Under the pieces are notes generated by a model. The model was not told where the DNA came from. It searched no databases and saw nothing but the letters and a program-made list of their open reading frames with translations. 64,000 nt of DNA, from the NCBI GenBank assembly GCA_005787585.1, contig SYAL01000002.1, positions 33,238-97,237 of the forward strand, read 5' to 3'. Position numbers and translations under genes: made by a program. Origin of the DNA: Bacteroidota bacterium. Lineage in GTDB: Bacteria; Bacteroidota; Bacteroidia; B-17B0; Aurantibacillaceae. Of this stretch, positions 46,311 to 54,506 are shown piece by piece (position 1 is the stretch's first letter; each line of letters opens with the position of its first letter).

Positions 46311-46400
46311 AATTAAGAGTTAAATTATATTTGTAATTTATATTATTTATTTGAATATATTAAAAAAAGTGATTTAAAACCTAATTTTTTTGTTTTAAAT

Positions 46401-46814
46401 TTATTCTAATTTTAATTGCGAAAGCTTTAAAGACATTACATTTACTAATTGAATTAAAGACTTTTCAGCCATAGCTTTTATAAAAGGGTTTAATTCGCCA
46501 TACAACAGAATTTTACATTCACCATTTTGATTAGCCTCGCCAATAAAAAAAACCTTTAAATTAAAATTAAAATTGGCTAAACCTTGGCTAGCAAACAAAA
46601 TATAATCGTGAGAATGTTTTTCAATAATTTTAATTTTCATTGAAGTAATTCCTTTAATATTAAAAGAACACTCATCTTCCGTAAATTTAAAATCATCAAT
46701 CCTATCAGAAGGCAAAATAGAATTAAAATTTTTAAAATCGCTAATAAATAAAAATAAACTTATGAGTTTTGACTGAGTTGAATTAAGCTCACTATTAATT
46801 GAAATTACAGACAA
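46401..46814 (-). CDS. SRPBCC-superfamily protein, TTG start
   Basis: 137 residues. The sequence follows the SRPBCC/polyketide-cyclase-like fold common in Bacteroidota: SLFLFISDFKNFNSILPSDRI, FTEDECSFNIKGI, an amphipathic pocket region, then a C-terminal helix (NPFIKAMAEKSLIQLVNVMSLKLSQL). Ligand unknown. No ATG lies between the upstream in-frame stop and the conserved region, so TTG 46814 is the likely start. It follows pyrE by 52 bases on the same strand, an arrangement I know as common in this phylum. Confidence 0.72.
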   Translation of the reverse strand: MSVISINSELNSTQSKLISLFLFISDFKNFNSILPSDRIDDFKFTEDECSFNIKGITSMKIKIIEKHSHDYILFASQGLANFNFNLKVFFIGEANQNGECKILLYGELNPFIKAMAEKSLIQLVNVMSLKLSQLKLE

Positions 46815-46866
46815 GGGATATTTTTTTAAATAATTTTAGAAATAATAAAAATAAACATAAAAAAAA

Positions 46867-47505
46867 TTAACCCCAAGCTTTTGGTTTTTGGCGCCATTTT
46901 TTTAAATTATCTAAATCTTTTTCGTTTATATACTCTTTTTTAACAGCAGTTTCAATAAGTGTATCATAATTGGTGAGTGTTTGTAATCGACATTTAGCTT
47001 TTTTAAAATTCTGAACAGATTCGTCAAAATCATAAGTAAAAATAGCTGCCATTCCTTTAACTATACAACCTTTTTCGCGAAGTGCTTCAACAGCCTTTAA
47101 ACTGCTACCTCCAGTACTAATTAAATCTTCAATCACTACAACATTTTGGCCACTTTCAAAATGACCCTCAATCATATTTGTTAAACCATGTTTTTTTTCT
47201 TCGCTCCTAACATAAACAAATGGCAATCCCATTTCTTGAGCTACTAAAACTCCAATCGCAATGCCCCCAGTTGCAACACCAGCAATTAAATCAGGCATTG
47301 GAAAATGATTATTAATTGTTTGAACAAAATACTGACGAATAGAGGTCCTAATTTTAGGATAAGAAAGTGTTTTTCGATTATCGCAATAAATTGGAGACTT
47401 TATTCCACTTGCCCATGTAAAAGGATTTTCGGGTTGTAATTTTATAGCTTTTATTTGTAATAAAAATTCAGCAACTTTATAAGCGGTATCATCAAAAGAG
47501 GTCAT
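46867..47505 (-). CDS. pyrE: orotate phosphoribosyltransferase
   Basis: 212 residues, full length. PyrE joins orotate and PRPP to form OMP in pyrimidine synthesis. The N-terminal FTWASGIKSPIYCDNR loop, the SYPKIRTSIR segment and the PRPP motif VVVIEDLISTGGSSL are clear. The -7 box ends four bases before the ATG at 47505, so the mRNA should be leaderless. That leaves no room for classical leader attenuation. It is first in a likely pyrE-SRPBCC operon and divergent from a Nudix gene. Confidence 0.96.
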   Translation of the reverse strand: MTSFDDTAYKVAEFLLQIKAIKLQPENPFTWASGIKSPIYCDNRKTLSYPKIRTSIRQYFVQTINNHFPMPDLIAGVATGGIAIGVLVAQEMGLPFVYVRSEEKKHGLTNMIEGHFESGQNVVVIEDLISTGGSSLKAVEALREKGCIVKGMAAIFTYDFDESVQNFKKAKCRLQTLTNYDTLIETAVKKEYINEKDLDNLKKWRQKPKAWG

Positions 47506-47509
47506 ACCT

Positions 47510-47517
47510 CAAATTTA
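47510..47517 (-). promoter_or_regulatory. -7 promoter element TAAATTTG for pyrE
   Basis: The minus strand reads TAAATTTG, followed by AGGT and then the pyrE ATG at 47505. The AGGT resembles a weak Shine-Dalgarno, but with transcription starting near the ATG it would lie mostly in the promoter. Confidence 0.6.
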
Positions 47518-47548
47518 ATTTTAGTTTTATTACAATAATTGTTTTTTT

Positions 47549-48199
47549 ATGAACATAAAAATATATTTTAATAATAAGTTTATAGAGTTATTAGATGACG
47601 ATATTCAAGATTCACAAAATCAAGCAATTAAAAAAAAATACTTATTAAAAGGTGATAAATTAAAATTTAATAAAATAATAGATGATTTTTTATTTGAACC
47701 ATCAAATAATAGTATAAGTATAGTTTCTAGTGATTTATTCGCATTATTAGAGCTATTTAAAACTAAATTTTATTATATCGAAGCTGCAGGTGGACTTATT
47801 GAAAAAGATAATCAGTTTTTATTTATTCACCGTCAAGGTAAATGGGATTTGCCTAAAGGAAAACTCGAAAAAGGAGAATCTTTAAAACATTGTGCTATTA
47901 GAGAGTGTGAAGAAGAGTGCGGTATCAAACGATTAGTAATAATCAAACAACTTTCTTCTACATTCCACATATACAAATACAAAAAAGGTTTTGCAATAAA
48001 ACAAAGTTATTGGTTTTATATGAAAAGCGATTATTCAAAAAAATTAACTCCTCAAATTGAAGAGGATATTGATGAAGTAAAATGGTTTTCTAAAAATGAA
48101 ATAGAAACCATAATACTTAACGATACTTATTTTACCATTAGTGAGGTTGTAAAACAGGCACTTCAAATTACAGCTATAAAGAATAATGATGAACTATAA
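47549..48199 (+). CDS. Nudix hydrolase with N-terminal extra domain
   Basis: 216 residues. The Nudix box matches the consensus exactly: GKLEKGE...RECEEECGI. The Nudix fold begins around residue 75 (AAGGLIEKDNQFLFIHR). The first 75 residues form a separate small domain (IYFNNKFIELLDD ... SSDLFALLELFKT) that is conserved in Bacteroidota neighbours of pyrE. The substrate is unknown; KWDLPKGKLEKGE is like enzymes acting on dinucleotide polyphosphates. Divergent from pyrE; followed by the RNase P RNA promoter. Confidence 0.92.
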   Translation: MNIKIYFNNKFIELLDDDIQDSQNQAIKKKYLLKGDKLKFNKIIDDFLFEPSNNSISIVSSDLFALLELFKTKFYYIEAAGGLIEKDNQFLFIHRQGKWDLPKGKLEKGESLKHCAIRECEEECGIKRLVIIKQLSSTFHIYKYKKGFAIKQSYWFYMKSDYSKKLTPQIEEDIDEVKWFSKNEIETIILNDTYFTISEVVKQALQITAIKNNDEL

Positions 48200-48231
48200 T
48201 TAATTTAATAAACTCCTTATGATATTATTCT

Positions 48232-48239
48232 TATCTTTG
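48232..48239 (+). promoter_or_regulatory. -7 promoter element TATCTTTG for rnpB
   Basis: A perfect TAnnTTTG match. Its G precedes the first bases of the predicted RNase P RNA, so it fits a start at 48241 to 48245. Confidence 0.65.
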
Positions 48240-48240
48240 A

Positions 48241-48610
48241 GGGCAAGTATTTCTATCGCCATTATTAAATTAATGGAGGAAAGTCCGGGCAACAAAGAGC
48301 AATTCGCCATTTGAAAGGATGGGTACAAAAGCCGATATGTTTTTGTAACAGAGAGTGCCACAGAAAACCAAGTAGCCTTAGGTGCAAACTTAAGGTGATA
48401 GTGAAAATGTGAGGTAAGAGCTCACAAGCACATTTAGTAATAATTGTGTTGGGTAAACCTCGAATGTTGAAAGGCCAAATAGATTGTGGATTTAAGACTG
48501 CTCGTCTTATTTCAGAAATGAAGGCCACAATGGGTAGGTCGCAAAGATAAATGATAGATATGTTATTCTAAACGAATAATGAAACAAAACCCGGCTTATA
48601 ATACTTGTTT
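48241..48610 (+). ncRNA. rnpB: RNase P RNA, bacterial type A-like
   Basis: About 370 bases with the diagnostic conserved blocks: GGAGGAAAGTCCGGGC (48275-48290), ACAGAGAGTGCCACAGAAA (48348-48366), GGTAAACC (48452-48459) and the 3' ACAAAACCCGGCTTA (48584-48598). The outer helix P1 is explicit: GCAAGTATT (48243-48251) pairs with AATACTTGT (48600-48608). RNase P cleaves the 5' leader of pre-tRNAs. It has its own -7 box. A long open frame on the opposite strand here is a shadow. Confidence 0.97.
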
Positions 48611-48661
48611 TATATATACAACAACATCCATTTGAAAAATTTAATCTTGTTATTTGATAAC

Positions 48662-49129
48662 ATGACTAATTCTGAAAAAATCAAATTTAAAAAGTTATTA
48701 AAAAAAGAATGTAACTTTTTATTAAAAAAAAGAAGCTTTAATTTAAAAAATGCATTACAAGATTCACAAGAATCGGCAAATAATCAAGAAAAAAGCTCTG
48801 CGGGAGATAAATATGAAACATCAAGAGCGATGGGACAAATTGATAGAGATATGTATGCTTATCAATTATTAGAAGCTGAGAAAGACACGATCTTATTAAC
48901 TAATCTACAAACAGATAAAATTAATCAAGAAATAAAACCAGGTTCGGTATTTGAAATAAACTCTCAACTGTTTTTTGTTGCTATTGGCTTAGGCAAAATT
49001 TTAGTAAACAACAAACCCGTGCTTGTTATTTCATATAAATCGGCATTATATGAGCAATTAAAATTTAAGATTATTGGCGATTATGTTATTTTTAAAAATG
49101 AAAAATATCTGATTGAAAATATATTTTAA
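48662..49129 (+). CDS. GreA/GreB-like small protein
   Basis: About 155 residues from ATG 48662. A longer frame runs back to a TTG at 48605, which overlaps the end of rnpB and is unlikely. An N-terminal coiled-coil part (KIKFKKLLKKECNFLLKKRSF-like, Lys-rich) contains the phrase SSAGDKYETSRAMGQIDRDM, equivalent to the acidic tip turn of GreA (GDxxENxEY). The C-terminal FKBP-like half has ISYKSALYEQLKFKIIGD. Bacteroidota homologues are often misnamed 3-oxoacyl-ACP synthase; I see no KAS motif. A transcription-elongation role is an inference. Confidence 0.75.
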   Translation: MTNSEKIKFKKLLKKECNFLLKKRSFNLKNALQDSQESANNQEKSSAGDKYETSRAMGQIDRDMYAYQLLEAEKDTILLTNLQTDKINQEIKPGSVFEINSQLFFVAIGLGKILVNNKPVLVISYKSALYEQLKFKIIGDYVIFKNEKYLIENIF

Positions 49130-49134
49130 AAAAA

Positions 49135-50289
49135 TTAATTGGAAGTGATTTGATTAATAATTTCTGAGCAAATAAATTCAGCTGCATTTCCATCGCCATA
49201 TAATTTTGGAAAATCAATGTCTTTTTTTGCAATTAATTGCTCAAAACTAAATTTAATTTTATGTTCATCTGCATCTGCAATTAACGAAGAACCATTCTCT
49301 AGTAGTTCAATCCATTCTGTTTCTGACCTTAAAATAACACAAGGTTTTTCAAAACAGTAAGCTTCTTTTTGAACCCCTCCACTGTCTGTCATCACCATAC
49401 AACAATTTTTCTCTAAAGCAAGCATTTCTAAAAAGGAAACTGGTGAAATTATTTTAAAGTTAGAATTTAATTGAATGGCTTCATATAAATCTTTTGATAA
49501 ATTACTATTTAATAAATTAGATGTTCTTGGATGGATAGGTAAGACGATTTGTAATTGATATTTAATAGAAATATCATTTAATGATTTGAATAAGGCGTTT
49601 AAACGCTCTGATTCATCAGTATTGTTATTACGATGAATAGTAGCAAGAATAAATCCATTATTTTTTAATTTAAGATCATTAATAATAGATGTTTTTTTAT
49701 CAGAAATCTTTGAAAAAAACAAACTGTTATCATACATCACATCACCGCAATGATAAATTTTGGGATTATCTATTGAAAATGGTGCTTTAGTTCGAGGTAA
49801 AAAACCTTCTTTAATTAAATTATCAAAACCTGTTTTAGTTGGCGAAAACAAAAGTGTACTCACGTGATCACAAACAATACGATTAATCTCTTCGGGCATA
49901 GCTTTATTAAATGATCTTAGGCCAGCTTCTATGTGAATAATAGGAATATGAATTTTACTAGCTGCCAATGCTCCTGCGAGAGTAGAATTAGTATCGCCAT
50001 ATAAAACTATTGCATTTGGTTTTTCAATTAATAGAACTTCTTCTATAGCTGAAATCATTGTTGCTGTTTGTTTACCGTGATTTCCACTACCAACATTTAA
50101 ATTATAATTTGGAAGAGGAATTTCTAACTCATCAAAAAAAACCTGACTCATATTATCATCATAGTGTTGGCCAGTATGAACAATAATTTCTTTTATTTGA
50201 TGAGAAAAAATATTTTTAATAGCCCTACTTAATGCAGCAGCTTTAATAATCTGTGGTCGAGCGCCTATAATAGTAATAATTTTAATCAT
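49135..50289 (-). CDS. UDP-sugar 2-epimerase, WbpI/WecB family (WbpI-like)
   Basis: 384 residues, GT-B-like fold of non-hydrolysing UDP-N-acetyl sugar 2-epimerases. Motifs GARPQIIKAAALSRAI, HTGQHYDDNMS, LYGDTNSTLAGALAASK, HIEAGLRSFNKAMPEEINR and TDSGGVQKEA agree better with WbpI (UDP-2,3-diacetamido-glucuronate 2-epimerase) than with WecB, which has GTRPEAIK and HGDTTTT. A plausible product is UDP-ManNAc3NAcA for a surface glycan. This fits the wbpD-wbpB-wbpA genes 6 kb away. No glycosyltransferase is adjacent. Symbol left open because WecB-type activity cannot be excluded by eye. Confidence 0.85.
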   Translation of the reverse strand: MIKIITIIGARPQIIKAAALSRAIKNIFSHQIKEIIVHTGQHYDDNMSQVFFDELEIPLPNYNLNVGSGNHGKQTATMISAIEEVLLIEKPNAIVLYGDTNSTLAGALAASKIHIPIIHIEAGLRSFNKAMPEEINRIVCDHVSTLLFSPTKTGFDNLIKEGFLPRTKAPFSIDNPKIYHCGDVMYDNSLFFSKISDKKTSIINDLKLKNNGFILATIHRNNNTDESERLNALFKSLNDISIKYQLQIVLPIHPRTSNLLNSNLSKDLYEAIQLNSNFKIISPVSFLEMLALEKNCCMVMTDSGGVQKEAYCFEKPCVILRSETEWIELLENGSSLIADADEHKIKFSFEQLIAKKDIDFPKLYGDGNAAEFICSEIINQITSN

Positions 50290-50369
50290 AAGTTATATTG
50301 TAAATTTATAGAAAAAAAATGGACTTTTGTTTTAAACAATTTATATGTAAAAACTAATATTTACTAAAA

Positions 50370-51068
50370 CTAGAGTAAATTCTCATCAGCAAAACTATAG
50401 TAATTTAAATCACCAATAATAAGATGATCGAGTAAATTCACATCAAATAAAATTAAAGCTGATTTTAATTTAATTGTAATATCCTTATCTTGTTGACTTG
50501 GTATAATTTGACCGCTTGGATGATTGTGGGCTATAATGATACCACTCGCATTATTTTCAATTGCCGATTTACAAATTAATCTAATATCTACTATAGTTCC
50601 AGAAATGCCACCTTTGCTAACAAATTCTTCTTTTAAAACTTGATTAGCTCGGTTTAAAATTAAAAGCCAAAATTCTTCATGAGGTAAATCACTTAAACGT
50701 TTTTGAAATAATTGATAGGCAGTTTTGCTTGAAGTAATTTTAATACGTTCAAAAATGTCCAAATCAGATTTTCTTCTACCTAATTCAAAACTAGCAGCAA
50801 TATTAATAGCTTTAACTATACCTACTCCTTTAAATTTTTTTAAATCGTTTAAACTTAATTTAGCCAATTCATTGATATTATTTTTATTTTGATATAGCAT
50901 TCTTTGTGCTAATTGAACTGCTGTTTCAGTTTTATTACCCGAACCTAAAATAATAGCTAATAACTCAGCATCACTTAAAGATTGCCGACCAAAGGCAACC
51001 AATTTCTCTCGGGGTCGATCATCTTGGGCCAAGGATTTTAAATTTAAATGGTTTTGGTTTTCTTTCAT
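50370..51068 (-). CDS. radC: RadC family JAB/MPN protein
   Basis: 232 residues. An N-terminal helix-hairpin-helix part (LGSGNKTETAVQLAQRM ... KFKGVGIVKAINIAASFE) precedes the JAMM metalloprotease-like domain with AHNHPSGQIIPSQQD. RadC was once linked to repair, but its role is unresolved. JAMM metal ligands (HNHPSG, D) look intact. It has weak promoter-like TAATTTAG upstream and is divergent from the MFS gene. Confidence 0.93.
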   Translation of the reverse strand: MKENQNHLNLKSLAQDDRPREKLVAFGRQSLSDAELLAIILGSGNKTETAVQLAQRMLYQNKNNINELAKLSLNDLKKFKGVGIVKAINIAASFELGRRKSDLDIFERIKITSSKTAYQLFQKRLSDLPHEEFWLLILNRANQVLKEEFVSKGGISGTIVDIRLICKSAIENNASGIIIAHNHPSGQIIPSQQDKDITIKLKSALILFDVNLLDHLIIGDLNYYSFADENLL

Positions 51069-51132
51069 GTATAGCTAAATTACAAATTTGATTTTCAAAA
51101 CCATATAGTTTATGTAATTTTATGTCGATATT

Positions 51133-52395
51133 ATGTCCATTTTTAAATCAGAATCTCTTCAAATTTTTAAAATTAAAGAATTTAGGTTATTTATTCTAGT
51201 TCGTTTTTTTTTAACATTAGCTATTCAAATGCAATTTAGTACTATTTATCTTCAGGTATATTACGAATATTCTAAAGAAGAGCTCTACTTGGGATTAATT
51301 GGTCTTTCAGAGGCTATCCCATTTATTATAACTTCTTTTTATAGTGGTCATGTAGCCGACAAATTTTATAAAAAACAAATTTTAAGTATTGGTATTTTGT
51401 TTCTCTTTTTTGGAGCCATATTTTTATTTTTAAATTCAACTCAAAAAATATTACTATTTAAAGAATCTGGTTTAACAGTTTTATTTAGTATTGTATTTTT
51501 ATTTGGAATTATTCGATCATTTATAGCAGCAGCAACAAATCCGTTTTTAAGTCATTTAGTTCCAAGACATCAATTTACAAATTCTGCAACATGGAATAGT
51601 GCAGCATGGCATTCTGGTGCCATAATAGGACCTATTTTAGCAGGAATTATTTATGGCTATAACAATCAATTCAATGCTTCGTTTTGCCATTTTACAGTAG
51701 TATTTTTATTTTTAGTATCCTTGATTTTTTTGTTACAAATCAAAAATAAAGGCCTACCCCAAAACCAAGAGAGAAAAGAAACAATTTTTGATAGTATAAA
51801 ATTAGGACTAAGTTTTGTTTTTAAAAATAAAATGGTACTGAGCGCTTTATCTCTTGATTTATTTGCAGTATTATTTGGAGGTGCGGTTGCTTTAATCCCA
51901 GCATTTACCGATAAAGTTTTACATCTTGGACCCGAAGCTTATGGTTTATTAAGAACTGCACCTGCTATTGGTGCTATTTTAATGGCTTTTATTATGATAT
52001 TTTATCCTCCTTCAAAAAAAGCAGGTTTAGCTTTAATTTGGTCTGTTATTGCATTTGGTTTATTTACCATTTTATTTGCCTTGTGTAAAAATTATTGGTT
52101 GGCGTTTTTAATGTTATTTTGCACTGGTGCTTTTGATAATGTAAGTGTTGTGATTAGACATAGTATTTTACAATTAATGACGCCAGACAATATGCGTGGA
52201 AGGGTAAGTGCGATTAACGGTATTTTTATTGGCAGCAGTAACGAAATTGGAGCTTTTGAGAGTGGAGTTGCGGCAAAATTGATAGGCTTAGTTCCGTCGA
52301 TTATTTTCGGAGGAACAATGACAATTTTAGTAGCTTTAGGAATTCTCAAAATAAATCCAAAATTAAAAAAACTTGATATTGAAGCACTCAATTAA
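51133..52395 (+). CDS. MFS transporter
   Basis: 420 residues with about twelve hydrophobic helices. It resembles the enterobactin-exporter-like (EntS/TIGR00900) MFS group by its wording: FYSGHVADKFYKKQ in the A-loop, NSATWNSAAWHSGAIIGPILAGIIYG, and ILQLMTPDNMRGRVSAINGIFIG near the end. Its substrate is unknown. It overlaps the next gene by one base (TAATG), so the two are translationally coupled. Confidence 0.9.
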   Translation: MSIFKSESLQIFKIKEFRLFILVRFFLTLAIQMQFSTIYLQVYYEYSKEELYLGLIGLSEAIPFIITSFYSGHVADKFYKKQILSIGILFLFFGAIFLFLNSTQKILLFKESGLTVLFSIVFLFGIIRSFIAAATNPFLSHLVPRHQFTNSATWNSAAWHSGAIIGPILAGIIYGYNNQFNASFCHFTVVFLFLVSLIFLLQIKNKGLPQNQERKETIFDSIKLGLSFVFKNKMVLSALSLDLFAVLFGGAVALIPAFTDKVLHLGPEAYGLLRTAPAIGAILMAFIMIFYPPSKKAGLALIWSVIAFGLFTILFALCKNYWLAFLMLFCTGAFDNVSVVIRHSILQLMTPDNMRGRVSAINGIFIGSSNEIGAFESGVAAKLIGLVPSIIFGGTMTILVALGILKINPKLKKLDIEALN

Positions 52396-53216
52396 TGAAA
52401 AAAGACCTTTTAGCCATTAAAGATTTTTTAGACGAAAGTTATTTAAAATACAATAATAATTTATTTATTGAATCAGATCCTATTTGTATTCCAAGAAAAT
52501 TTTCAAAAAAAGAAGACATTGAGATAGCAGGCTTTTTATCGGCAACTATTGCTTGGGGAAACAGAAAATCTATTATTTCTAACGGTGAAAAACTAATGAA
52601 ATTTATGGATAATGCTCCATATGATTTTATTTTAAATCACAATAAAAAAGAATTAAAACCCTTTGAAAAATTTGTTCATAGAACATTTAATAGTAAAGAT
52701 ATTTTATTTTTTATAAAATCACTTCAAAATATTTATAAAAATTATCATGGCTTAGAAAATTCATTTGGAGGAGTGAGGGAAATTTTTAATGGTTGTATGA
52801 AAAATAGATTAATACACTTTAGAACATTATTTTTAGAAACTAAACATTTACCTCGTTCTGAAAAACACATTTCAAATCCAATCCAAAAATCGAGTGCTAA
52901 GCGATTATGCATGTATTTAAGATGGATGGTAAGACAAGATAAAAAAGGGGTTGATTTTGGAATATGGAAAAGTATTTCATCACAAGATTTATGTTTGCCT
53001 TTGGATGTTCATACAGGCAATGTGAGTAGGGTATTGGGTTTACTCAAACGAAAACAAAATGATTGGCAGGCTGTAGAAGAAATTACCAATGTTTTGAAAT
53101 TATTCGATGCAAAAGATCCAATTAAATATGATTTTGCATTATTTGGGCTTGGTGTTGATGGAGCTATGAAAGAAAATTTTAAAAATAAAAATTTAATCAA
53201 ATTGATTAATGTTTGA
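52395..53216 (+). CDS. TIGR02757 family protein
   Basis: 273 residues. Matches the TIGR02757 family of unknown function by its FLSATIAWGNRKSIISNGEKLM and PLDVHTGNVSRVLGLL segments, as I recall that family. Basic, all-alpha, soluble; the helical pattern with LDVHTGNVSR is reminiscent of HhH-type DNA glycosylases, so a DNA-related role is possible but unproven. The ATG overlaps the MFS stop. Its 3' end overlaps the convergent msrA gene by 11 bases. Confidence 0.8.
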   Translation: MKKDLLAIKDFLDESYLKYNNNLFIESDPICIPRKFSKKEDIEIAGFLSATIAWGNRKSIISNGEKLMKFMDNAPYDFILNHNKKELKPFEKFVHRTFNSKDILFFIKSLQNIYKNYHGLENSFGGVREIFNGCMKNRLIHFRTLFLETKHLPRSEKHISNPIQKSSAKRLCMYLRWMVRQDKKGVDFGIWKSISSQDLCLPLDVHTGNVSRVLGLLKRKQNDWQAVEEITNVLKLFDAKDPIKYDFALFGLGVDGAMKENFKNKNLIKLINV

Positions 53217-53898
53217 TTTTACTTTTAAATATTTTTTCAAACTTTTCTAATTTTGGTTGAATTAAATATTTACAATATCCTTCTTCTGAATTTTGATTAT
53301 AATAATTTTGGTGATAATCCTCTGCAGGATAGTAATTAGTAAAAGGAACAATTTCGGTGATTACAGGATTTTGAAATGCTTTTTCGTCATTAATTTCTTT
53401 TTTATACTGCTCAGCAAGCAATTTCTGTTCATTTGTATGGTAAAAAATAACTGATCGATACTGAGTACCAATATCATTTCCTTGACGATTTAGTGTGGTT
53501 GGATCATGAGTTTTCCAAAAAATCTCAAGTAAATCAGAAAAACTTATTTTAGAACCATCAAAAATGATTTGACACACTTCGGCGTGTCCAGTATTTCCAT
53601 TACAAACTTCTTTATAAGTAGGGTTTTTAAGATTACCTCCAGCATAGCCACTTTTAACACTATATACACCCATTAACTTTTGAAAAATAGCTTCAACACA
53701 CCAAAAACATCCTGCTCCAAAAGTAGCGGTATCCAATATTGAATTTTTTTTTGATAAACTTTCTAAAGAGGTTTGATTTTTTTGTGAATCCATAGTTGAT
53801 CGATAAAAATTATAATTATTGTTACTTTCTCTGCAGCTGCAAAATAAAAATTGACTAATAAAAATTAAAAAAAAAGCTTTATAAAATTTTATTGTCAT
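53206..53898 (-). CDS. msrA: peptide methionine sulfoxide reductase MsrA, exported
   Basis: 230 residues. The catalytic Cys is C64 in FGAGCFWCVEA, followed by KSGYAGG, GHAEVCQI and TQYRSVIFY. It reduces S-methionine sulfoxide with thioredoxin. The N-terminal extension (about 1-25) is a signal with a lipobox-like FCSC (Cys22), so this MsrA acts outside the cytoplasm, probably as a lipoprotein. The mature domain starts near 57. It follows the hypothetical gene by nine bases on the same strand. Confidence 0.93.
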   Translation of the reverse strand: MTIKFYKAFFLIFISQFLFCSCRESNNNYNFYRSTMDSQKNQTSLESLSKKNSILDTATFGAGCFWCVEAIFQKLMGVYSVKSGYAGGNLKNPTYKEVCNGNTGHAEVCQIIFDGSKISFSDLLEIFWKTHDPTTLNRQGNDIGTQYRSVIFYHTNEQKLLAEQYKKEINDEKAFQNPVITEIVPFTNYYPAEDYHQNYYNQNSEEGYCKYLIQPKLEKFEKIFKSKIKH

Positions 53899-53907
53899 AT
53901 TTAAATT

Positions 53908-54414
53908 TTATTTTACAGCGCCTTCTTTATTTGATATTTTTGGTTTTTTTTGTTTTTTTGGTTTACCACCTTTTTCTCTTCCTGTTAAATCAAAATATTT
54001 TTTTATTTTATCATTATTTCCAACTATTTTCAAACTTCCGTCGATATCCCATTCTAAAATATTAAAATTCATCATTAAAGTTTGATTTAAATTATCAGTA
54101 AATGTGCTTTCAACAACTAATAATCGAACTTCAGTATCAGTAGAATCAATATATACAGAATCTTTATTAATTCGATAATTTATCCACTTGTACCTAAATT
54201 TTTTTTTCAAATAAGAACTATGTAACTTTCCGTTTTTAAACTTGATATAGTCCATAATAGATTTTTTTGCAGGAATATCATCCTTTACCTCAGTAAGCTG
54301 AATATTAAATTTACGTTTATGTAAAAAATCTTTTTCATCCTTAAAAGATAAACAAGTCAAAATAAACAATAATAAAATAATCTTTTTCAGATAATTTTTT
54401 TTATTAAATTGCAT
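53908..54414 (-). CDS. hypothetical secreted basic protein upstream of msrA
   Basis: 168 residues, not recognised. An N-terminal signal peptide (KKIILLLFILTCLSF) is followed by a beta-rich domain (FRYKWINYRINKDSVYI, RLLVVESTFT) and a very basic C-terminal tail (GGKPKKQKKPKISNK). It is in an operon with msrA (nine bases apart). A -7 box (54458-54465) lies upstream, leaving a leader of about 38 bases. Confidence 0.7.
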   Translation of the reverse strand: MQFNKKNYLKKIILLLFILTCLSFKDEKDFLHKRKFNIQLTEVKDDIPAKKSIMDYIKFKNGKLHSSYLKKKFRYKWINYRINKDSVYIDSTDTEVRLLVVESTFTDNLNQTLMMNFNILEWDIDGSLKIVGNNDKIKKYFDLTGREKGGKPKKQKKPKISNKEGAVK

Positions 54415-54457
54415 AATGATCTTAAATTAAAATAAAATTTTTAATAAATTAACATTG

Positions 54458-54465
54458 CAAATTTA
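54458..54465 (-). promoter_or_regulatory. -7 promoter element TAAATTTG for the hypothetical-msrA operon
   Basis: The minus strand reads TAAATTTG, a perfect TAnnTTTG match 43 bases before the ATG at 54414. AT-rich surroundings make a chance match possible. Confidence 0.4.
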
Positions 54466-54506
54466 TAAATAATATTTTAACAATTTCTGTTAAATAAAAT
54501 AATAGG

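Noticed and set aside
46326..46333. TATATTTG on the plus strand after the CBS-like gene
   Set aside because: No plus-strand gene follows within 1 kb; a chance match is likely, although an antisense RNA cannot be excluded.
48265..48528. Open frame of 87 codons on the minus strand
   Set aside because: It lies wholly inside the RNase P RNA, whose conserved blocks and P1 pairing explain the sequence.
48605..48661. Extended N-terminus of the GreA-like protein from TTG 48605
   Set aside because: It overlaps the 3' end of rnpB; ATG 48662 begins the conserved part.
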